Assembly (NCBI RefSeq): GCF_001043025.1
Contig: NZ_JYLD01000014.1
Span: forward strand, 62,001 to 126,000
DNA from: Pseudomonas helleri
GTDB taxonomy: Bacteria > Pseudomonadota > Gammaproteobacteria > Pseudomonadales > Pseudomonadaceae
Reading direction: 5' to 3'
DNA: 64,000 nucleotides
Made by a program: the position numbers and the translations under genes. Shown piece after piece: positions 1 to 8,820 of this stretch. Position 1 is the first letter of the stretch, and the number at the start of each line of letters is the position of its first letter. The notes beneath the pieces are model-generated. The model searched no databases and had not been told where the DNA came from. It saw nothing but the letters and a program-made list of their open reading frames with translations.

Positions 1-47
1 AAACCACCACCTCGATCATTCTCAGCAGCAAGGTTGATCGCGGCTAA
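1..47 (+). CDS. C-terminal end of a probable Lrp/AsnC-family regulator (5' part outside window)
   Basis: Only the last 14 complete codons are visible, reading TTTSIILSSKVDRG before TAA at 45-47. A 'TTTSIxLS' ending is common at the C-terminus of Lrp/AsnC effector-binding domains, and a regulator of that family beside davB would make sense for a lysine-responsive gene. The assignment rests on 14 residues and position, so it is tentative. Confidence 0.45.
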   Translation, partial: TTTSIILSSKVDRG

Positions 48-218
48 GGCGTTATGCCTGCGCCACACATCACTCTGTCAGCCAGATTCGTCATATTGAC
101 TAAACAAATGTCATAACGACGACACTTTGCGTCTTATTACCGTGTTCCGCGCTCCCTAAACTGGCGACTGTCTTTTCCTATACTCACGTGTAACGCGAGT
201 CGCCCAGTAAGGTCAGCC
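48..218 (+). promoter_or_regulatory. Upstream region of davB
   Basis: About 170 bases between the end of the upstream reading frame and davB. TTGACT at 96-101 could serve as a -35 element, but no good -10 follows at 17 bases. A Shine-Dalgarno AAGG lies 7 bases before the davB ATG. No strong palindrome is seen. Confidence 0.3.
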
Positions 219-1901
219 ATGAACAAGAACAATCGCCACCCTGCCGACGGCAAAAAACCGATCACTATTTTCGGCCCCGACTTCCCCTTTGCCTTTGATG
301 ACTGGATCGAACACCCGGCCGGGCTGGGCAGTATTCCGGCCAATAAGCTGGGCGCTGAGGTGGCGATTGTCGGCGCCGGGATGGCGGGCATGGTGGCCGC
401 TTACGAGTTGATGAAGCTGGGCCTCAAGCCCGTGGTTTATGAAGCGTCGAAGATGGGCGGGCGCCTGCGTTCGCAAGCCTTCGAGGGCAGCGAAGGGGTG
501 ATTGCCGAGCTGGGCGGCATGCGTTTTCCGGTGTCTTCCACCGCGTTTTACCATTACGTCGACAAGCTGGGGCTGGAAACCAAACCGTTCCCCAACCCGC
601 TGACACCCGCGTCCGGCAGCACCGTCATCGACCTCGAAGGCCAGACCTTTTACGCACAAAAGCTGGCGGATCTGCCCGCCCTGTTCCAGGAAGTGGCCGA
701 TGCCTGGGCAGACGCGCTGGAGGAAGGCTCGCGCTTTGGCGATATTCAACAAGCCATCCGCGACCGCGACGTCCCGCGCCTGAAAGAGCTGTGGAATACC
801 CTGGTTCCGTTGTGGGACGACCGCACCTTCTATGACTTTGTCGCCACCTCCAAAGCCTTCGCCAAGTTGTCTTTCCAGCACCGCGAAGTGTTTGGTCAGG
901 TCGGGTTTGGCACCGGCGGCTGGGACTCGGACTTCCCCAACTCGATGCTGGAAATTTTCCGCGTGGTAATGACCAACTGCGACGACCACCAGCACCTCGT
1001 GGTAGGCGGCGTCGAGCAAGTGCCACTGGGCATCTGGAGCCATGTGCCGCAGCGATGCGCCCATTGGCCTGAAGGTACCAGCCTGCGCTCGCTGCATCGC
1101 GGCGCGCCGCGCACCGGGGTCAAGGCTATTTCCCGTGCCGCTGACGGGCAGTTCTCGGTCACCGACAACCTCAGCGTCACCCGCACCCACGAAGCGGTGT
1201 TGGTGACGTGCCAAAGCTGGTTGCTGACCACGCAAATCGACTGCGAAGAATCGCTGTTCTCACAAAAAGTATGGATGGCGCTGGACCGTACCCGTTACAT
1301 GCAGTCGTCAAAAACCTTCGTCATGGTCGACCGCCCGTTCTGGAAAGACAAAGACCCGGACACCGGCCGCGACCTGATGAGCATGACCCTCACCGACCGC
1401 CTGACCCGTGGCACCTACCTGTTCGACAACGGTGACGACAAGCCGGGGGTGATTTGCCTGTCGTACTCATGGATGAGCGATGCGCTGAAAATGCTCCCGC
1501 ACCCTGTGGAAAAACGCGTCAAGCTGGCCCTCGACTCGCTGAAAAAGATCTACCCGAAGGTCGACATCGCCAGCCGCATCATCGGCGATCCGATCACCGT
1601 GTCATGGGAAGCCGACCCGCATTTCCTCGGCGCCTTCAAAGGTGCGCTGCCGGGTCACTACCGATACAACCAGCGCATGTACGCGCATTTCATGCAGCAA
1701 GACCTGCCCAGCGAACAGCGCGGGATTTTTATTGCCGGCGATGATGTCTCATGGACACCGGCCTGGGTTGAAGGCGCGGTGCAAACGTCGTTGAACGCGG
1801 TCTGGGGCATCATGACCCACTTCGGCGGCAGCACCCACGCCGACAACCCGGGCCCAGGCGATGTCTTCCACGACATCGGCCCGATTGCCTTGCCGGACTG
1901 A
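219..1901 (+). CDS. davB: L-lysine 2-monooxygenase (flavin monoamine oxidase family)
   Basis: 560 residues. The enzyme oxidatively decarboxylates L-lysine to 5-aminovaleramide, the first step of the 5-aminovalerate (AMV) lysine pathway of pseudomonads. The N-terminus holds the FAD dinucleotide fold VAIVGAGMAG (about residues 48-57), with Glu75 at the end of beta-2 and GGRLRS at 80-85. The C-terminus has the second FAD-contact block (GIFIAGDDVSWTPAWVEGA). Length and the block order match P. putida DavB and the related tryptophan/phenylalanine monooxygenases. The gene for the matching amidase follows after one REP-type palindrome, which separates lysine monooxygenase from its aromatic relatives as the best call. 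The start has AAGG 7 bases upstream. Confidence 0.9.
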   Translation: MNKNNRHPADGKKPITIFGPDFPFAFDDWIEHPAGLGSIPANKLGAEVAIVGAGMAGMVAAYELMKLGLKPVVYEASKMGGRLRSQAFEGSEGVIAELGGMRFPVSSTAFYHYVDKLGLETKPFPNPLTPASGSTVIDLEGQTFYAQKLADLPALFQEVADAWADALEEGSRFGDIQQAIRDRDVPRLKELWNTLVPLWDDRTFYDFVATSKAFAKLSFQHREVFGQVGFGTGGWDSDFPNSMLEIFRVVMTNCDDHQHLVVGGVEQVPLGIWSHVPQRCAHWPEGTSLRSLHRGAPRTGVKAISRAADGQFSVTDNLSVTRTHEAVLVTCQSWLLTTQIDCEESLFSQKVWMALDRTRYMQSSKTFVMVDRPFWKDKDPDTGRDLMSMTLTDRLTRGTYLFDNGDDKPGVICLSYSWMSDALKMLPHPVEKRVKLALDSLKKIYPKVDIASRIIGDPITVSWEADPHFLGAFKGALPGHYRYNQRMYAHFMQQDLPSEQRGIFIAGDDVSWTPAWVEGAVQTSLNAVWGIMTHFGGSTHADNPGPGDVFHDIGPIALPD

Positions 1902-1919
1902 CCGCTACATAAATCCGAC

Positions 1920-2006
1920 TGTGGGAGCGGGCTTGCTCGCGATGGCATCAACGCGGTCACTGAGCTAGTCCGCGTCGCCTGCATCGCGAGCAAGCCCGCT
2001 CCCTCA
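1920..2006. repeat. REP/REPIN palindrome, class II (GTGGGAGCGGGCTTGCTCGCGA)
   Basis: Two inverted arms, TGTGGGAGCGGGCTTGCTCG and its complement, flank a short variable middle. It sits between davB and davA. Same class as the elements at 24031, 41483 and 52394. Confidence 0.85.
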
Positions 2007-2031
2007 GGGATAGTGAATAAGGAGAGCCACC

Positions 2032-2826
2032 ATGCGCATCGCCCTTTACCAATGCCAACCCTTGCCACTCGATGTGGCAGGCAACCTCCAGCGCCTGGCT
2101 TCCATCGCTTCGCAAGCCCAAGGCATTGACTTGCTGGTCCTGCCCGAAATGTTCCTCACGGGCTACAACATTGGCGCCAAAGCGGTGGCCGATCTGGCCC
2201 AGCCCTCTGACGGCGACGCCGCACTACAAATTGCCGAACTGGCGCAAACCACCGGCATCGCGATTGCCTACGGCTACCCCGAGCGCGACCTTGACGGGCA
2301 CATCTACAACAGCGTGCAGGTGATCGACAGCCACGGCAAAAGCCTGTGCAACTACCGCAAAACCCATCTGTTCGGCCAACTCGATCGCGACATGTTCAGC
2401 CCCGGCCCGGACGCCTTTCCGGTGTTCGAACTGAATGGCTGGCAACTCGGCCTGCTGATTTGCTACGACCTCGAATTCCCCGAAAACACCCGCCGTCTGG
2501 CCCTCGCCGGGGCCGAGCTGATCGTCGTCCCCACCGCCAATATGGCGCCGTACGACTTTATCGCCGAGGTTACCGTGCGTAGCCGGGCCTTCGAAAACCA
2601 GTGCTATGTGGCCTACGCCAACTATTGCGGGCACGAAGGCAATGTTCATTACTGCGGGCAAAGCAGCATTAGCGCCCCCAACGGCCAGCAAATCGCCGTA
2701 GCCGAGCAGGACGAAATCCTGATTACCGCCACCCTCGAAAGCCAACAACTGGAGGATGCCCGCACCGGCAACTTCTACCTGGCTGATCGCCGCCCCGAAC
2801 TTTACACCGCGCTGAGCAAGCGCTGA
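2032..2826 (+). CDS. davA: 5-aminovaleramidase (carbon-nitrogen hydrolase, nitrilase superfamily)
   Basis: 264 residues. It hydrolyses 5-aminovaleramide to 5-aminovalerate and ammonia, the second step after DavB. The nitrilase triad is visible: Glu in LVLPEMFLTGYN, Lys in NYRKTHLFG, Cys in LLICYDLEFPE. A strong Shine-Dalgarno (AAGGAGA) precedes the ATG. The pairing with davB upstream and pqqF downstream is the same gene order as in P. putida. Other aliphatic amidases share the fold, so substrate is inferred mainly from the partner gene. Confidence 0.9.
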   Translation: MRIALYQCQPLPLDVAGNLQRLASIASQAQGIDLLVLPEMFLTGYNIGAKAVADLAQPSDGDAALQIAELAQTTGIAIAYGYPERDLDGHIYNSVQVIDSHGKSLCNYRKTHLFGQLDRDMFSPGPDAFPVFELNGWQLGLLICYDLEFPENTRRLALAGAELIVVPTANMAPYDFIAEVTVRSRAFENQCYVAYANYCGHEGNVHYCGQSSISAPNGQQIAVAEQDEILITATLESQQLEDARTGNFYLADRRPELYTALSKR

Positions 2827-2874
2827 TCGCCCGTAATCCGCTAGCATGTGGGCATCTCTGTTCCGGAAATGCCC

Positions 2875-5313
2875 ATGTCTGCGCTGAACCCTTCCCAAGC
2901 CCGCCGTTTGACCCTCACTGACGGCCTGACTCTTTCACTGCGCCACGCGCCGCGCCTCAAGCGCTGTGCGGCGTTTTTACGGGTTCACGCAGGCAGCCAC
3001 GACGTGCCAGCCGCCTGGCCGGGGCTCGCGCACTTTCTCGAACACCTGTTGTTCCTCGGCACCGAGCGCTACCCCGCCGCCGACAACCTGATGGCCTATG
3101 TGCAACGCCACGGCGGCCAGGTCAACGCCCGCACCAGCGAGCGCCACACCGACTTCTTTTTTGAACTGCCGGTGGCAGCGTTCGAAGGCGGCCTGGCGCG
3201 TTTGTGCGACATGCTCGCTCAGCCACGCATGAACCCGGCAGAGCAACTGCGCGAACGTGAAGTACTGCACGCAGAATTTATCGCCTGGGCCCGTGAGCCA
3301 TCGGCCCGGCGCCAGTTCGAATTGCTCCAGCCGCTGAACCCGTCCCACCCGCTGCGGGCTTTTCACGCCGGTAATCGCTACAGCCTGCCGATCCAGCGCC
3401 CTGCATTTCAGCACGCCCTGCATGATTTTTACCGAACGTTTTATCACGCCGGCAACATCAGCCTGAGCCTGGTCGGCCCGGTACCCGAAGACGAACTGCT
3501 AGCCCTGGCCGAGCGCTATACCGAGCCCTTCGCCACCGGCCCAGTGAAGGCGCAAAACCGCCCACCGGCCTTGCTGCCAAACGGCGAAACCGTGTACCAG
3601 CAACTCGACGACCAACACCTGAACCTGCTGTTCGCCTTCGAACAACTGCCCGAGGCCTCCAGCACGGCGCTGGACTTTTTGTGCCGCTGGATCAATGCCG
3701 ACAAGCCGGGAGGCCTTATCGCCTACCTGCGCGAGCAGCAACTGTGCACCGGCCTGAAAGCCGAAACGCTGTACCAGTTCGAAGGCCAGGCGCTGCTGCA
3801 CATCGCCTTCAGCGCCGCGGGCAACATGACGCAAAACGCCACGCCAGTCCGTGAAGCGTTTTACGACTGGCTGGCCTATTTCAACACGCAGCAAAACCAT
3901 CCCGCCCTGCGCAACGAATTCCAATGGCTGCGCCAGCGTCAGCTGGAGGTCAGCAGCGCGCTGGAACTGGCCCGCGCTGATTGTGAGCAACGTGTGCCTG
4001 GGTTGTCAGATCAAGCCGTAGCAGCGCTCGCAGGCCTACTGCAACAGATGCTGCCCGCGGCGCAACCGGCCACTGGACACGCCTGGCAGTTGCCACCGCC
4101 CAACCCGTTTTTGAGCGCCCCCGAAAAGCCAGCCAATGCGGGATTGATCCGTGGCCAGACCAGCGCTCACCGGGGCTTGCGCACCTTTGCCCAAGACCGC
4201 TTGCGCAGCCGCCGTGATCATTCGGCCATGAGCTTCAGCGCAGACCTGCCCGCCACCGGCCACGAGGCCGCGGTTTATCTGCGTTGGCGCTTGCCGGCCA
4301 GCCCTGCCGACAGCCTGCTGCTCGCACTGGAGAACCGCCTGCACCCGCTGCAACAGGATGCCCGCGAGGCCGGGGTCGAACTGTCATGCAGTGCTTCAGG
4401 CCATGACTGGCAGCTGAAAATGCAGGGCTTGCACACGCCGATGCCCGCCATTCTGGAGCACGCTTTGCGAGCCCTCGAAACACCGGACGCACCGCCGGGC
4501 ACCTCGCCAGCGGCGCCGTTGATGCCGATTCGCCAGCTACTCAAACGCCTGCCGCAATGCAGCCAGCCTGCCACCGAAGCCACGTTGAGCGATGCCAGCC
4601 AAGGCTGGGCGGCGGCGCGCTGGGACGGCCTCGCGCTCGGCCTGCCTGCGGCCACGCAGCCCTTGATCAGCGCCGCCTTGAACAAAGCCCCCGGCACGCC
4701 GGACGCACACTTGCCAGTGGCCGCGCACTCGACCCAACGGCGCTGGGTCACAGAACCCTGCAATTCCAGTGAACACGCCGTGCTGCTGTTTTGCCCGGCA
4801 CCCGCCGGTGATCTGGCGGCCGAGGCCGCGTGGCGTTTGCTCGCCCAGTTGGCAAGCACGCCGTTCTATCAACAACTGCGGGTTGAGCAGCAATTGGGCT
4901 ACGCGGTGTTCAGCGGGCTGCGCCAGATCAATGGGCAAACCGGCCTGCTGTTCGGCGTGCAATCGCCTCACGCCCCCGTGGCAGACATCTTCGAGCACAT
5001 CCGCGCATTCCTGGCTCAATTGCCGACGCTCATCACGGCACTGGATGAAACAACCTTCATCCAGGCGCGAGACGCCTTGGCGCAGCAGTTTTTGCCCGAG
5101 TCATTGAGCGGGGCTCAAGCGAGCGAACTGCTGTGGCAAGCAAAAAGGGGGGGCCACCCGTCGGACGACTTGAAAGCGCTCTATACCGCGCTTATAAGGC
5201 TGGATCCTCAGACTACACTGCAGGCAGCTCAGCAGATTAATCAGCCTGAATGCGCTTGGCTGTGTCTGGCTACCCAGCCCGCAACTGAAACGTTTTTTCT
5301 CGGACAAAGCTGA
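2875..5313 (+). CDS. pqqF: PqqF, M16-family zinc metallopeptidase of PQQ biosynthesis
   Basis: About 812 residues. M16 peptidase thought to release the cross-linked Glu-Tyr from the modified PqqA peptide. The inverted zinc motif HFLEH is present near residues 53-57, followed by the family's GTERYP loop. The C-terminal half holds the second M16 domain (VEQQLGYAVFSG). I chose the ATG at 2875 because GGAA lies 6 bases before it; an in-frame ATG at 2869 and GTG at 2848 lie upstream. It precedes pqqA, the usual Pseudomonas arrangement, unlike the pqqABCDEF order of other genera. Confidence 0.9.
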   Translation: MSALNPSQARRLTLTDGLTLSLRHAPRLKRCAAFLRVHAGSHDVPAAWPGLAHFLEHLLFLGTERYPAADNLMAYVQRHGGQVNARTSERHTDFFFELPVAAFEGGLARLCDMLAQPRMNPAEQLREREVLHAEFIAWAREPSARRQFELLQPLNPSHPLRAFHAGNRYSLPIQRPAFQHALHDFYRTFYHAGNISLSLVGPVPEDELLALAERYTEPFATGPVKAQNRPPALLPNGETVYQQLDDQHLNLLFAFEQLPEASSTALDFLCRWINADKPGGLIAYLREQQLCTGLKAETLYQFEGQALLHIAFSAAGNMTQNATPVREAFYDWLAYFNTQQNHPALRNEFQWLRQRQLEVSSALELARADCEQRVPGLSDQAVAALAGLLQQMLPAAQPATGHAWQLPPPNPFLSAPEKPANAGLIRGQTSAHRGLRTFAQDRLRSRRDHSAMSFSADLPATGHEAAVYLRWRLPASPADSLLLALENRLHPLQQDAREAGVELSCSASGHDWQLKMQGLHTPMPAILEHALRALETPDAPPGTSPAAPLMPIRQLLKRLPQCSQPATEATLSDASQGWAAARWDGLALGLPAATQPLISAALNKAPGTPDAHLPVAAHSTQRRWVTEPCNSSEHAVLLFCPAPAGDLAAEAAWRLLAQLASTPFYQQLRVEQQLGYAVFSGLRQINGQTGLLFGVQSPHAPVADIFEHIRAFLAQLPTLITALDETTFIQARDALAQQFLPESLSGAQASELLWQAKRGGHPSDDLKALYTALIRLDPQTTLQAAQQINQPECAWLCLATQPATETFFLGQS

Positions 5314-5463
5314 TTTTTACCAACCGCGTAATGAGCTTTCTCCGACATAGAGCGCTCAGCAACAGACAATTTTAGTAACATAGCCGTCCAAGTTGTCAGA
5401 ACCACTCCTTCGGGAGAGGGACTAACCCAGAGACACCCCACCAACCGCTGAAGGAGACACCCT

Positions 5464-5538
5464 ATGTCGTGGACTAAACCTGCTTACACCGACCTGCGTA
5501 TTGGCTTTGAAGTGACCATGTACTTCGCAAGCCGTTGA
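5464..5538 (+). CDS. pqqA: PqqA, PQQ precursor peptide
   Basis: A 24-residue peptide, [20 protein letters not shown] plus FASR. It supplies the Glu16 and Tyr20 that PqqE cross-links to form the PQQ skeleton; the E-x-x-x-Y spacing is exact. AAGGAG lies just before the ATG. It stands 150 bases after pqqF, with a strong terminator hairpin between it and pqqB, so it can be transcribed in excess of the enzymes. Confidence 0.97.
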
Positions 5539-5581
5539 TCTGTCCCGGCTCTTGGTTATCAAGAGTTGAGCAGAGCAACCC

Positions 5582-5610
5582 AACGCCTCGGCTCGCCGGG
5601 GCGTTTTTAT
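5582..5610 (+). terminator. Intrinsic terminator/attenuator between pqqA and pqqB
   Basis: Stem AACGCCTCGG (5582-5591), loop CTCG, stem CCGGGGCGTT (5596-5605) with one T-G pair, running into TTTTTATTTT. It lies 43 bases after the pqqA stop and 25 before pqqB. Partial read-through would give a high precursor-to-enzyme ratio. Confidence 0.85.
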
Positions 5611-5635
5611 TTTCAGATTTGCAAGAGAACACGCC

Positions 5636-6547
5636 ATGTTTGTCCAGATTTTAGGTTCCGCCGCCGGCGGTGGTTTTCCACAGTGGAACTGTAACTGCGT
5701 GAACTGCGCGGGTTTTCGCGATGGCAGCCTGAACGCCAAAGCACGCACCCAATCCTCGATTGCGATCTCTGACGATGGCGTCAACTGGGTGCTGTGCAAC
5801 ACCTCGCCCGACATCCGCGCGCAACTCCAGAGCTTCGCCCCGATGCAACCGGGCCGCGCCCTGCGTGACACCGGCATCAGCGCCATTATTTTGATGGACA
5901 GCCAGATCGACCACACCACCGGCCTGCTCAGCCTGCGCGAAGGCTGCCCGCACGAGGTGTGGTGCACCGACATGGTCCACGAAGACCTGAGCACCGGCTT
6001 CCCGCTGTTCAACATGCTCAAGCACTGGAACGGCGGCCTGAACTGGAACCGCATCGAGCTGCACGGCTCGTTCACCATCCCGGCCTGCCCGAACCTGCGT
6101 TTCAGCCCGCTGCCGTTGCGCAGTGCTGCGCCGCCTTACTCGCCGCACCGCTTCGACCCGCACCCGGGCGACAACATCGGCCTGATCGTTGAAGACCTGC
6201 GCACCGGCGGCAAACTGTTCTACGCGCCGGGGCTGGGCAAGGTCGACGCGCCGTTGCTGGACATCATGGCCGGCAGCGATTGCCTGCTGGTGGACGGCAC
6301 GATGTGGGACGACGACGAAATGCAACGCCGTGGCGTGGGCACCCGCACCGGCCGTGAAATGGGCCACCTGGCGCAGAACGGCCCCGGCGGCATGCTCGAA
6401 GTGCTGGAACAACTGCCCGAGCAGCGCAAGGTGCTGATCCACATCAACAACACCAACCCGATCCTCGACGAAGACTCCGCCGAGCGCGCCGAACTGGCCC
6501 GCCGGGGCGTTGAAGTGGCCTTTGACGGCATGAGCATCGAGTTGTAA
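5636..6547 (+). CDS. pqqB: PqqB, metallo-beta-lactamase-fold PQQ biosynthesis protein
   Basis: 303 residues, the usual family length. PqqB is assigned an oxidation/hydroxylation step on the Tyr ring during PQQ formation. The N-terminus (ILGSAAGGGFPQWNCNCVNC) is diagnostic, including the Cys-rich zinc-site start. The sequence continues with the beta-lactamase-like fold (LMDSQIDHTTGLL). It is followed by a REP-type palindrome and then pqqC. Confidence 0.95.
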   Translation: MFVQILGSAAGGGFPQWNCNCVNCAGFRDGSLNAKARTQSSIAISDDGVNWVLCNTSPDIRAQLQSFAPMQPGRALRDTGISAIILMDSQIDHTTGLLSLREGCPHEVWCTDMVHEDLSTGFPLFNMLKHWNGGLNWNRIELHGSFTIPACPNLRFSPLPLRSAAPPYSPHRFDPHPGDNIGLIVEDLRTGGKLFYAPGLGKVDAPLLDIMAGSDCLLVDGTMWDDDEMQRRGVGTRTGREMGHLAQNGPGGMLEVLEQLPEQRKVLIHINNTNPILDEDSAERAELARRGVEVAFDGMSIEL

Positions 6548-6560
6548 TACACCCAAAACC

Positions 6561-6629
6561 TGTAGGAGCGAGCTTGCCTCGCGAGCTTTTAAACGATCAA
6601 AAGATCGCGAGGCAAGCTCGCTCCTACAG
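6561..6629. repeat. REP/REPIN palindrome, class I (TGTAGGAGCGAGCTTGCCTC)
   Basis: Near-perfect inverted repeat between pqqB and pqqC, with arms of about 25 bases around a GATC/AAAAGATC-type centre. It lies inside the operon, 14 bases after the pqqB stop. Confidence 0.9.
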
Positions 6630-6651
6630 AGGTTCACCTTCTGGAGGCACC

Positions 6652-7404
6652 ATGACCCAAGCCCCACTCTCCACTGCCGAGTTCGAAGCCGCGCTGCGGG
6701 CCAAAGGCGCGTATTACCACATCTATCACCCGTATCAGGTGGCGATGTATGAAGGCCGCGCGACCCGCGAACAGATCCAGGGCTGGGTCGCCAACCGCTT
6801 CTATTACCAGGTCAACATCCCGCTCAAAGACGCCGCCATCCTGGCCAACTGCCCGGACCGCGAAGTCCGCCGCGAGTGGATTCAGCGCCTGCTCGACCAC
6901 GACGGCGCCCCCGGCGAAGACGGTGGCATCGAAGCTTGGCTGCGCCTGGGCCAGGCCGTGGGTCTGGACCCCGACCAACTGCGCTCCCAGGAGTTGGTTC
7001 TGCCCGGCGTGCGCTTTGCGGTCGACGCCTACGTCAACTTCGCCCGTCGCGCCACGTGGGAAGAAGCCGCCAGCAGCTCGCTGACCGAAATGTTTGCCCC
7101 ACAGATCCACCAGTCGCGCCTCGACAGCTGGCCGCAGCATTACCCGTGGATCGACCCGGCCGGTTATGAATACTTCCGCACCCGCCTGGGTCAGGCCCGC
7201 CGCGACGTTGAGCATGGCCTGGCGATCACCTTGCAGCACTACACCACCTACGCCGGTCAGCAACGCATGCTTGAGATTCTCCAGTTCAAACTGGACATTT
7301 TGTGGAGCATGCTCGACGCCATGACCATGGCCTACGAGCTGGACCGCCCGCCCTATCACAGCGTGACCGACCAACGTGTCTGGCACAAAGGAATCGCCCT
7401 ATGA
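6652..7404 (+). CDS. pqqC: PqqC, pyrroloquinoline-quinone synthase
   Basis: 250 residues, the normal length. PqqC catalyses the last step: ring closure and an eight-electron oxidation of AHQQ to PQQ without a metal. The all-helical TenA/PqqC sequence is clear (YYHIYHPYQVAMYEG, VANRFYYQVNIPLKDAAI, HYPWIDPAGYEYF). The ATG at 6652 has TGGAGG upstream; an in-frame upstream start would read through the REP palindrome and was rejected. The stop overlaps the pqqD start (ATGA). Confidence 0.97.
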   Translation: MTQAPLSTAEFEAALRAKGAYYHIYHPYQVAMYEGRATREQIQGWVANRFYYQVNIPLKDAAILANCPDREVRREWIQRLLDHDGAPGEDGGIEAWLRLGQAVGLDPDQLRSQELVLPGVRFAVDAYVNFARRATWEEAASSSLTEMFAPQIHQSRLDSWPQHYPWIDPAGYEYFRTRLGQARRDVEHGLAITLQHYTTYAGQQRMLEILQFKLDILWSMLDAMTMAYELDRPPYHSVTDQRVWHKGIAL

Positions 7405-7676
7405 GCTTCGATCGCAGCAAAACCCCGACCTGGCGCCAGGGCTATCGTTTTCAGTACGAACCCGCACAAAAAGGCCATGTGCTGCTCTACCCCGAAGGCA
7501 TGATCAAACTCAACGAGAGTGCCGCCCTGATCGGTGGCCTGATCGACGGCGAGCGCGACGTGGCGGCGATCATCGCCGCACTGGACGCGCAGTTCCCCGG
7601 CGTGCCGGAGCTGGGTGATGACATCGAGCAATTTATGGAGGTCGCACGTGCACAGCACTGGATCGAACTTGTCTGA
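7401..7676 (+). CDS. pqqD: PqqD, PqqA-binding peptide chaperone
   Basis: 91 residues. PqqD is a RiPP-recognition-element protein that binds PqqA and presents it to PqqE. The winged-helix-like RRE core is visible (LLYPEGMIKLNESAALI, then the acidic IIAALDAQFPG helix). It overlaps pqqC by 4 bases and pqqE starts inside it, so the three are translationally coupled. Confidence 0.95.
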   Translation: MSFDRSKTPTWRQGYRFQYEPAQKGHVLLYPEGMIKLNESAALIGGLIDGERDVAAIIAALDAQFPGVPELGDDIEQFMEVARAQHWIELV

Positions 7677-8820
7677 CAGACCGCTGGCGCTGCCGCCCAA
7701 ACCCGAGGTCGGCCTGCCGCTGTGGCTGCTCGCCGAGCTGACGTATCGCTGCCCGCTGCAATGCCCGTATTGCTCCAACCCGCTGGACTTCGCCCAGCAA
7801 GGCAAAGAGCTGAGCACCGAGCAATGGGTCAAAGTGTTTCGTGAAGCGCGGGAAATGGGTGCAGCACAGTTGGGTTTTTCAGGCGGCGAGCCGCTGGTGC
7901 GTCAGGACTTGGCCGAGCTGATCGGCGAGGCCCGCAAACTGGGTTTTTACACCAACCTGATCACCTCCGGCATCGGTCTCACTGAGCAAAAAATCAGCGA
8001 CTTCAAAAAGGCCGGGCTGGACCACATCCAGATCAGCTTCCAGGCCAGCGACGAGCAAGTGAACAACCTGCTCGCGGGCTCGAAAAAAGCCTTCGCGCAA
8101 AAGCTCGAAATGGCCCGCGCGGTCAAAGCCCACGGCTACCCGATGGTGCTGAACTTCGTCACCCATCGGCACAACATCGACAAAATCGACCGCATCATCG
8201 AACTGTGTATCGCCCTCGAAGCCGACTTTGTCGAGCTGGCGACCTGCCAGTTCTACGGCTGGGCGCAGCTCAACCGGGTTGGCCTGCTACCGACCAAAGA
8301 GCAATTGGTACGCGCTGAACGCATCACCAACGAATACCGCGCCAAGCTCGAAGCACAAGGCCACCCGTGCAAGCTGATCTTCGTCACCCCGGACTACTAC
8401 GAAGAGCGGCCAAAAGCCTGCATGAATGGCTGGGGCAGCATCTTCCTCACCGTGACCCCGGACGGCACCGCCTTGCCGTGCCACGGGGCTAGACAAATGC
8501 CGGTCGAGTTCCCTAACGTGCGTGACCACAGCATGCAACACATCTGGTACGACTCGTTCGGCTTCAATCGTTTTCGAGGCTATGACTGGATGCCCGAGCC
8601 TTGCCGCTCGTGCGACGAGAAAGAAAAGGACTTCGGCGGCTGCCGTTGCCAAGCCTTTATGCTCACCGGAGACGCCAGCAACGCGGACCCGGTGTGCAGT
8701 AAATCGCCGCAACACGACCTGATTCTCAAGGCGCGCGAAGAAGCCGAGCACGCCACCCAGACCATCGAACAATTGGCCTTCAGAAATGAACGAAACTCAC
8801 GCCTCATCGCAAAAGGCTGA
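7648..8820 (+). CDS. pqqE: PqqE, radical SAM PqqA Glu-Tyr cross-linking enzyme
   Basis: About 390 residues. PqqE forms the C-C bond between Glu and Tyr of PqqA. The radical SAM cluster motif CPLQCPYC (Cys35, Cys39, Cys42) follows LLAELTYR. A C-terminal SPASM domain holds further Cys ligands (CMNGWGS, LPCHGARQ, EPCRSCDEKEKDFGGCRCQ, VCSKSPQHD). I chose GTG 7648 because GGAGG lies 6 bases upstream, inside pqqD. The C-terminus overlaps the next gene by 35 bases. Confidence 0.95.
   Translation: MHSTGSNLSDRPLALPPKPEVGLPLWLLAELTYRCPLQCPYCSNPLDFAQQGKELSTEQWVKVFREAREMGAAQLGFSGGEPLVRQDLAELIGEARKLGFYTNLITSGIGLTEQKISDFKKAGLDHIQISFQASDEQVNNLLAGSKKAFAQKLEMARAVKAHGYPMVLNFVTHRHNIDKIDRIIELCIALEADFVELATCQFYGWAQLNRVGLLPTKEQLVRAERITNEYRAKLEAQGHPCKLIFVTPDYYEERPKACMNGWGSIFLTVTPDGTALPCHGARQMPVEFPNVRDHSMQHIWYDSFGFNRFRGYDWMPEPCRSCDEKEKDFGGCRCQAFMLTGDASNADPVCSKSPQHDLILKAREEAEHATQTIEQLAFRNERNSRLIAKG

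Noticed and set aside
6574..6651. Upstream extension of PqqC
   Set aside because: The extra 26 codons are translated REP palindrome; a strong ribosome site marks ATG 6652.
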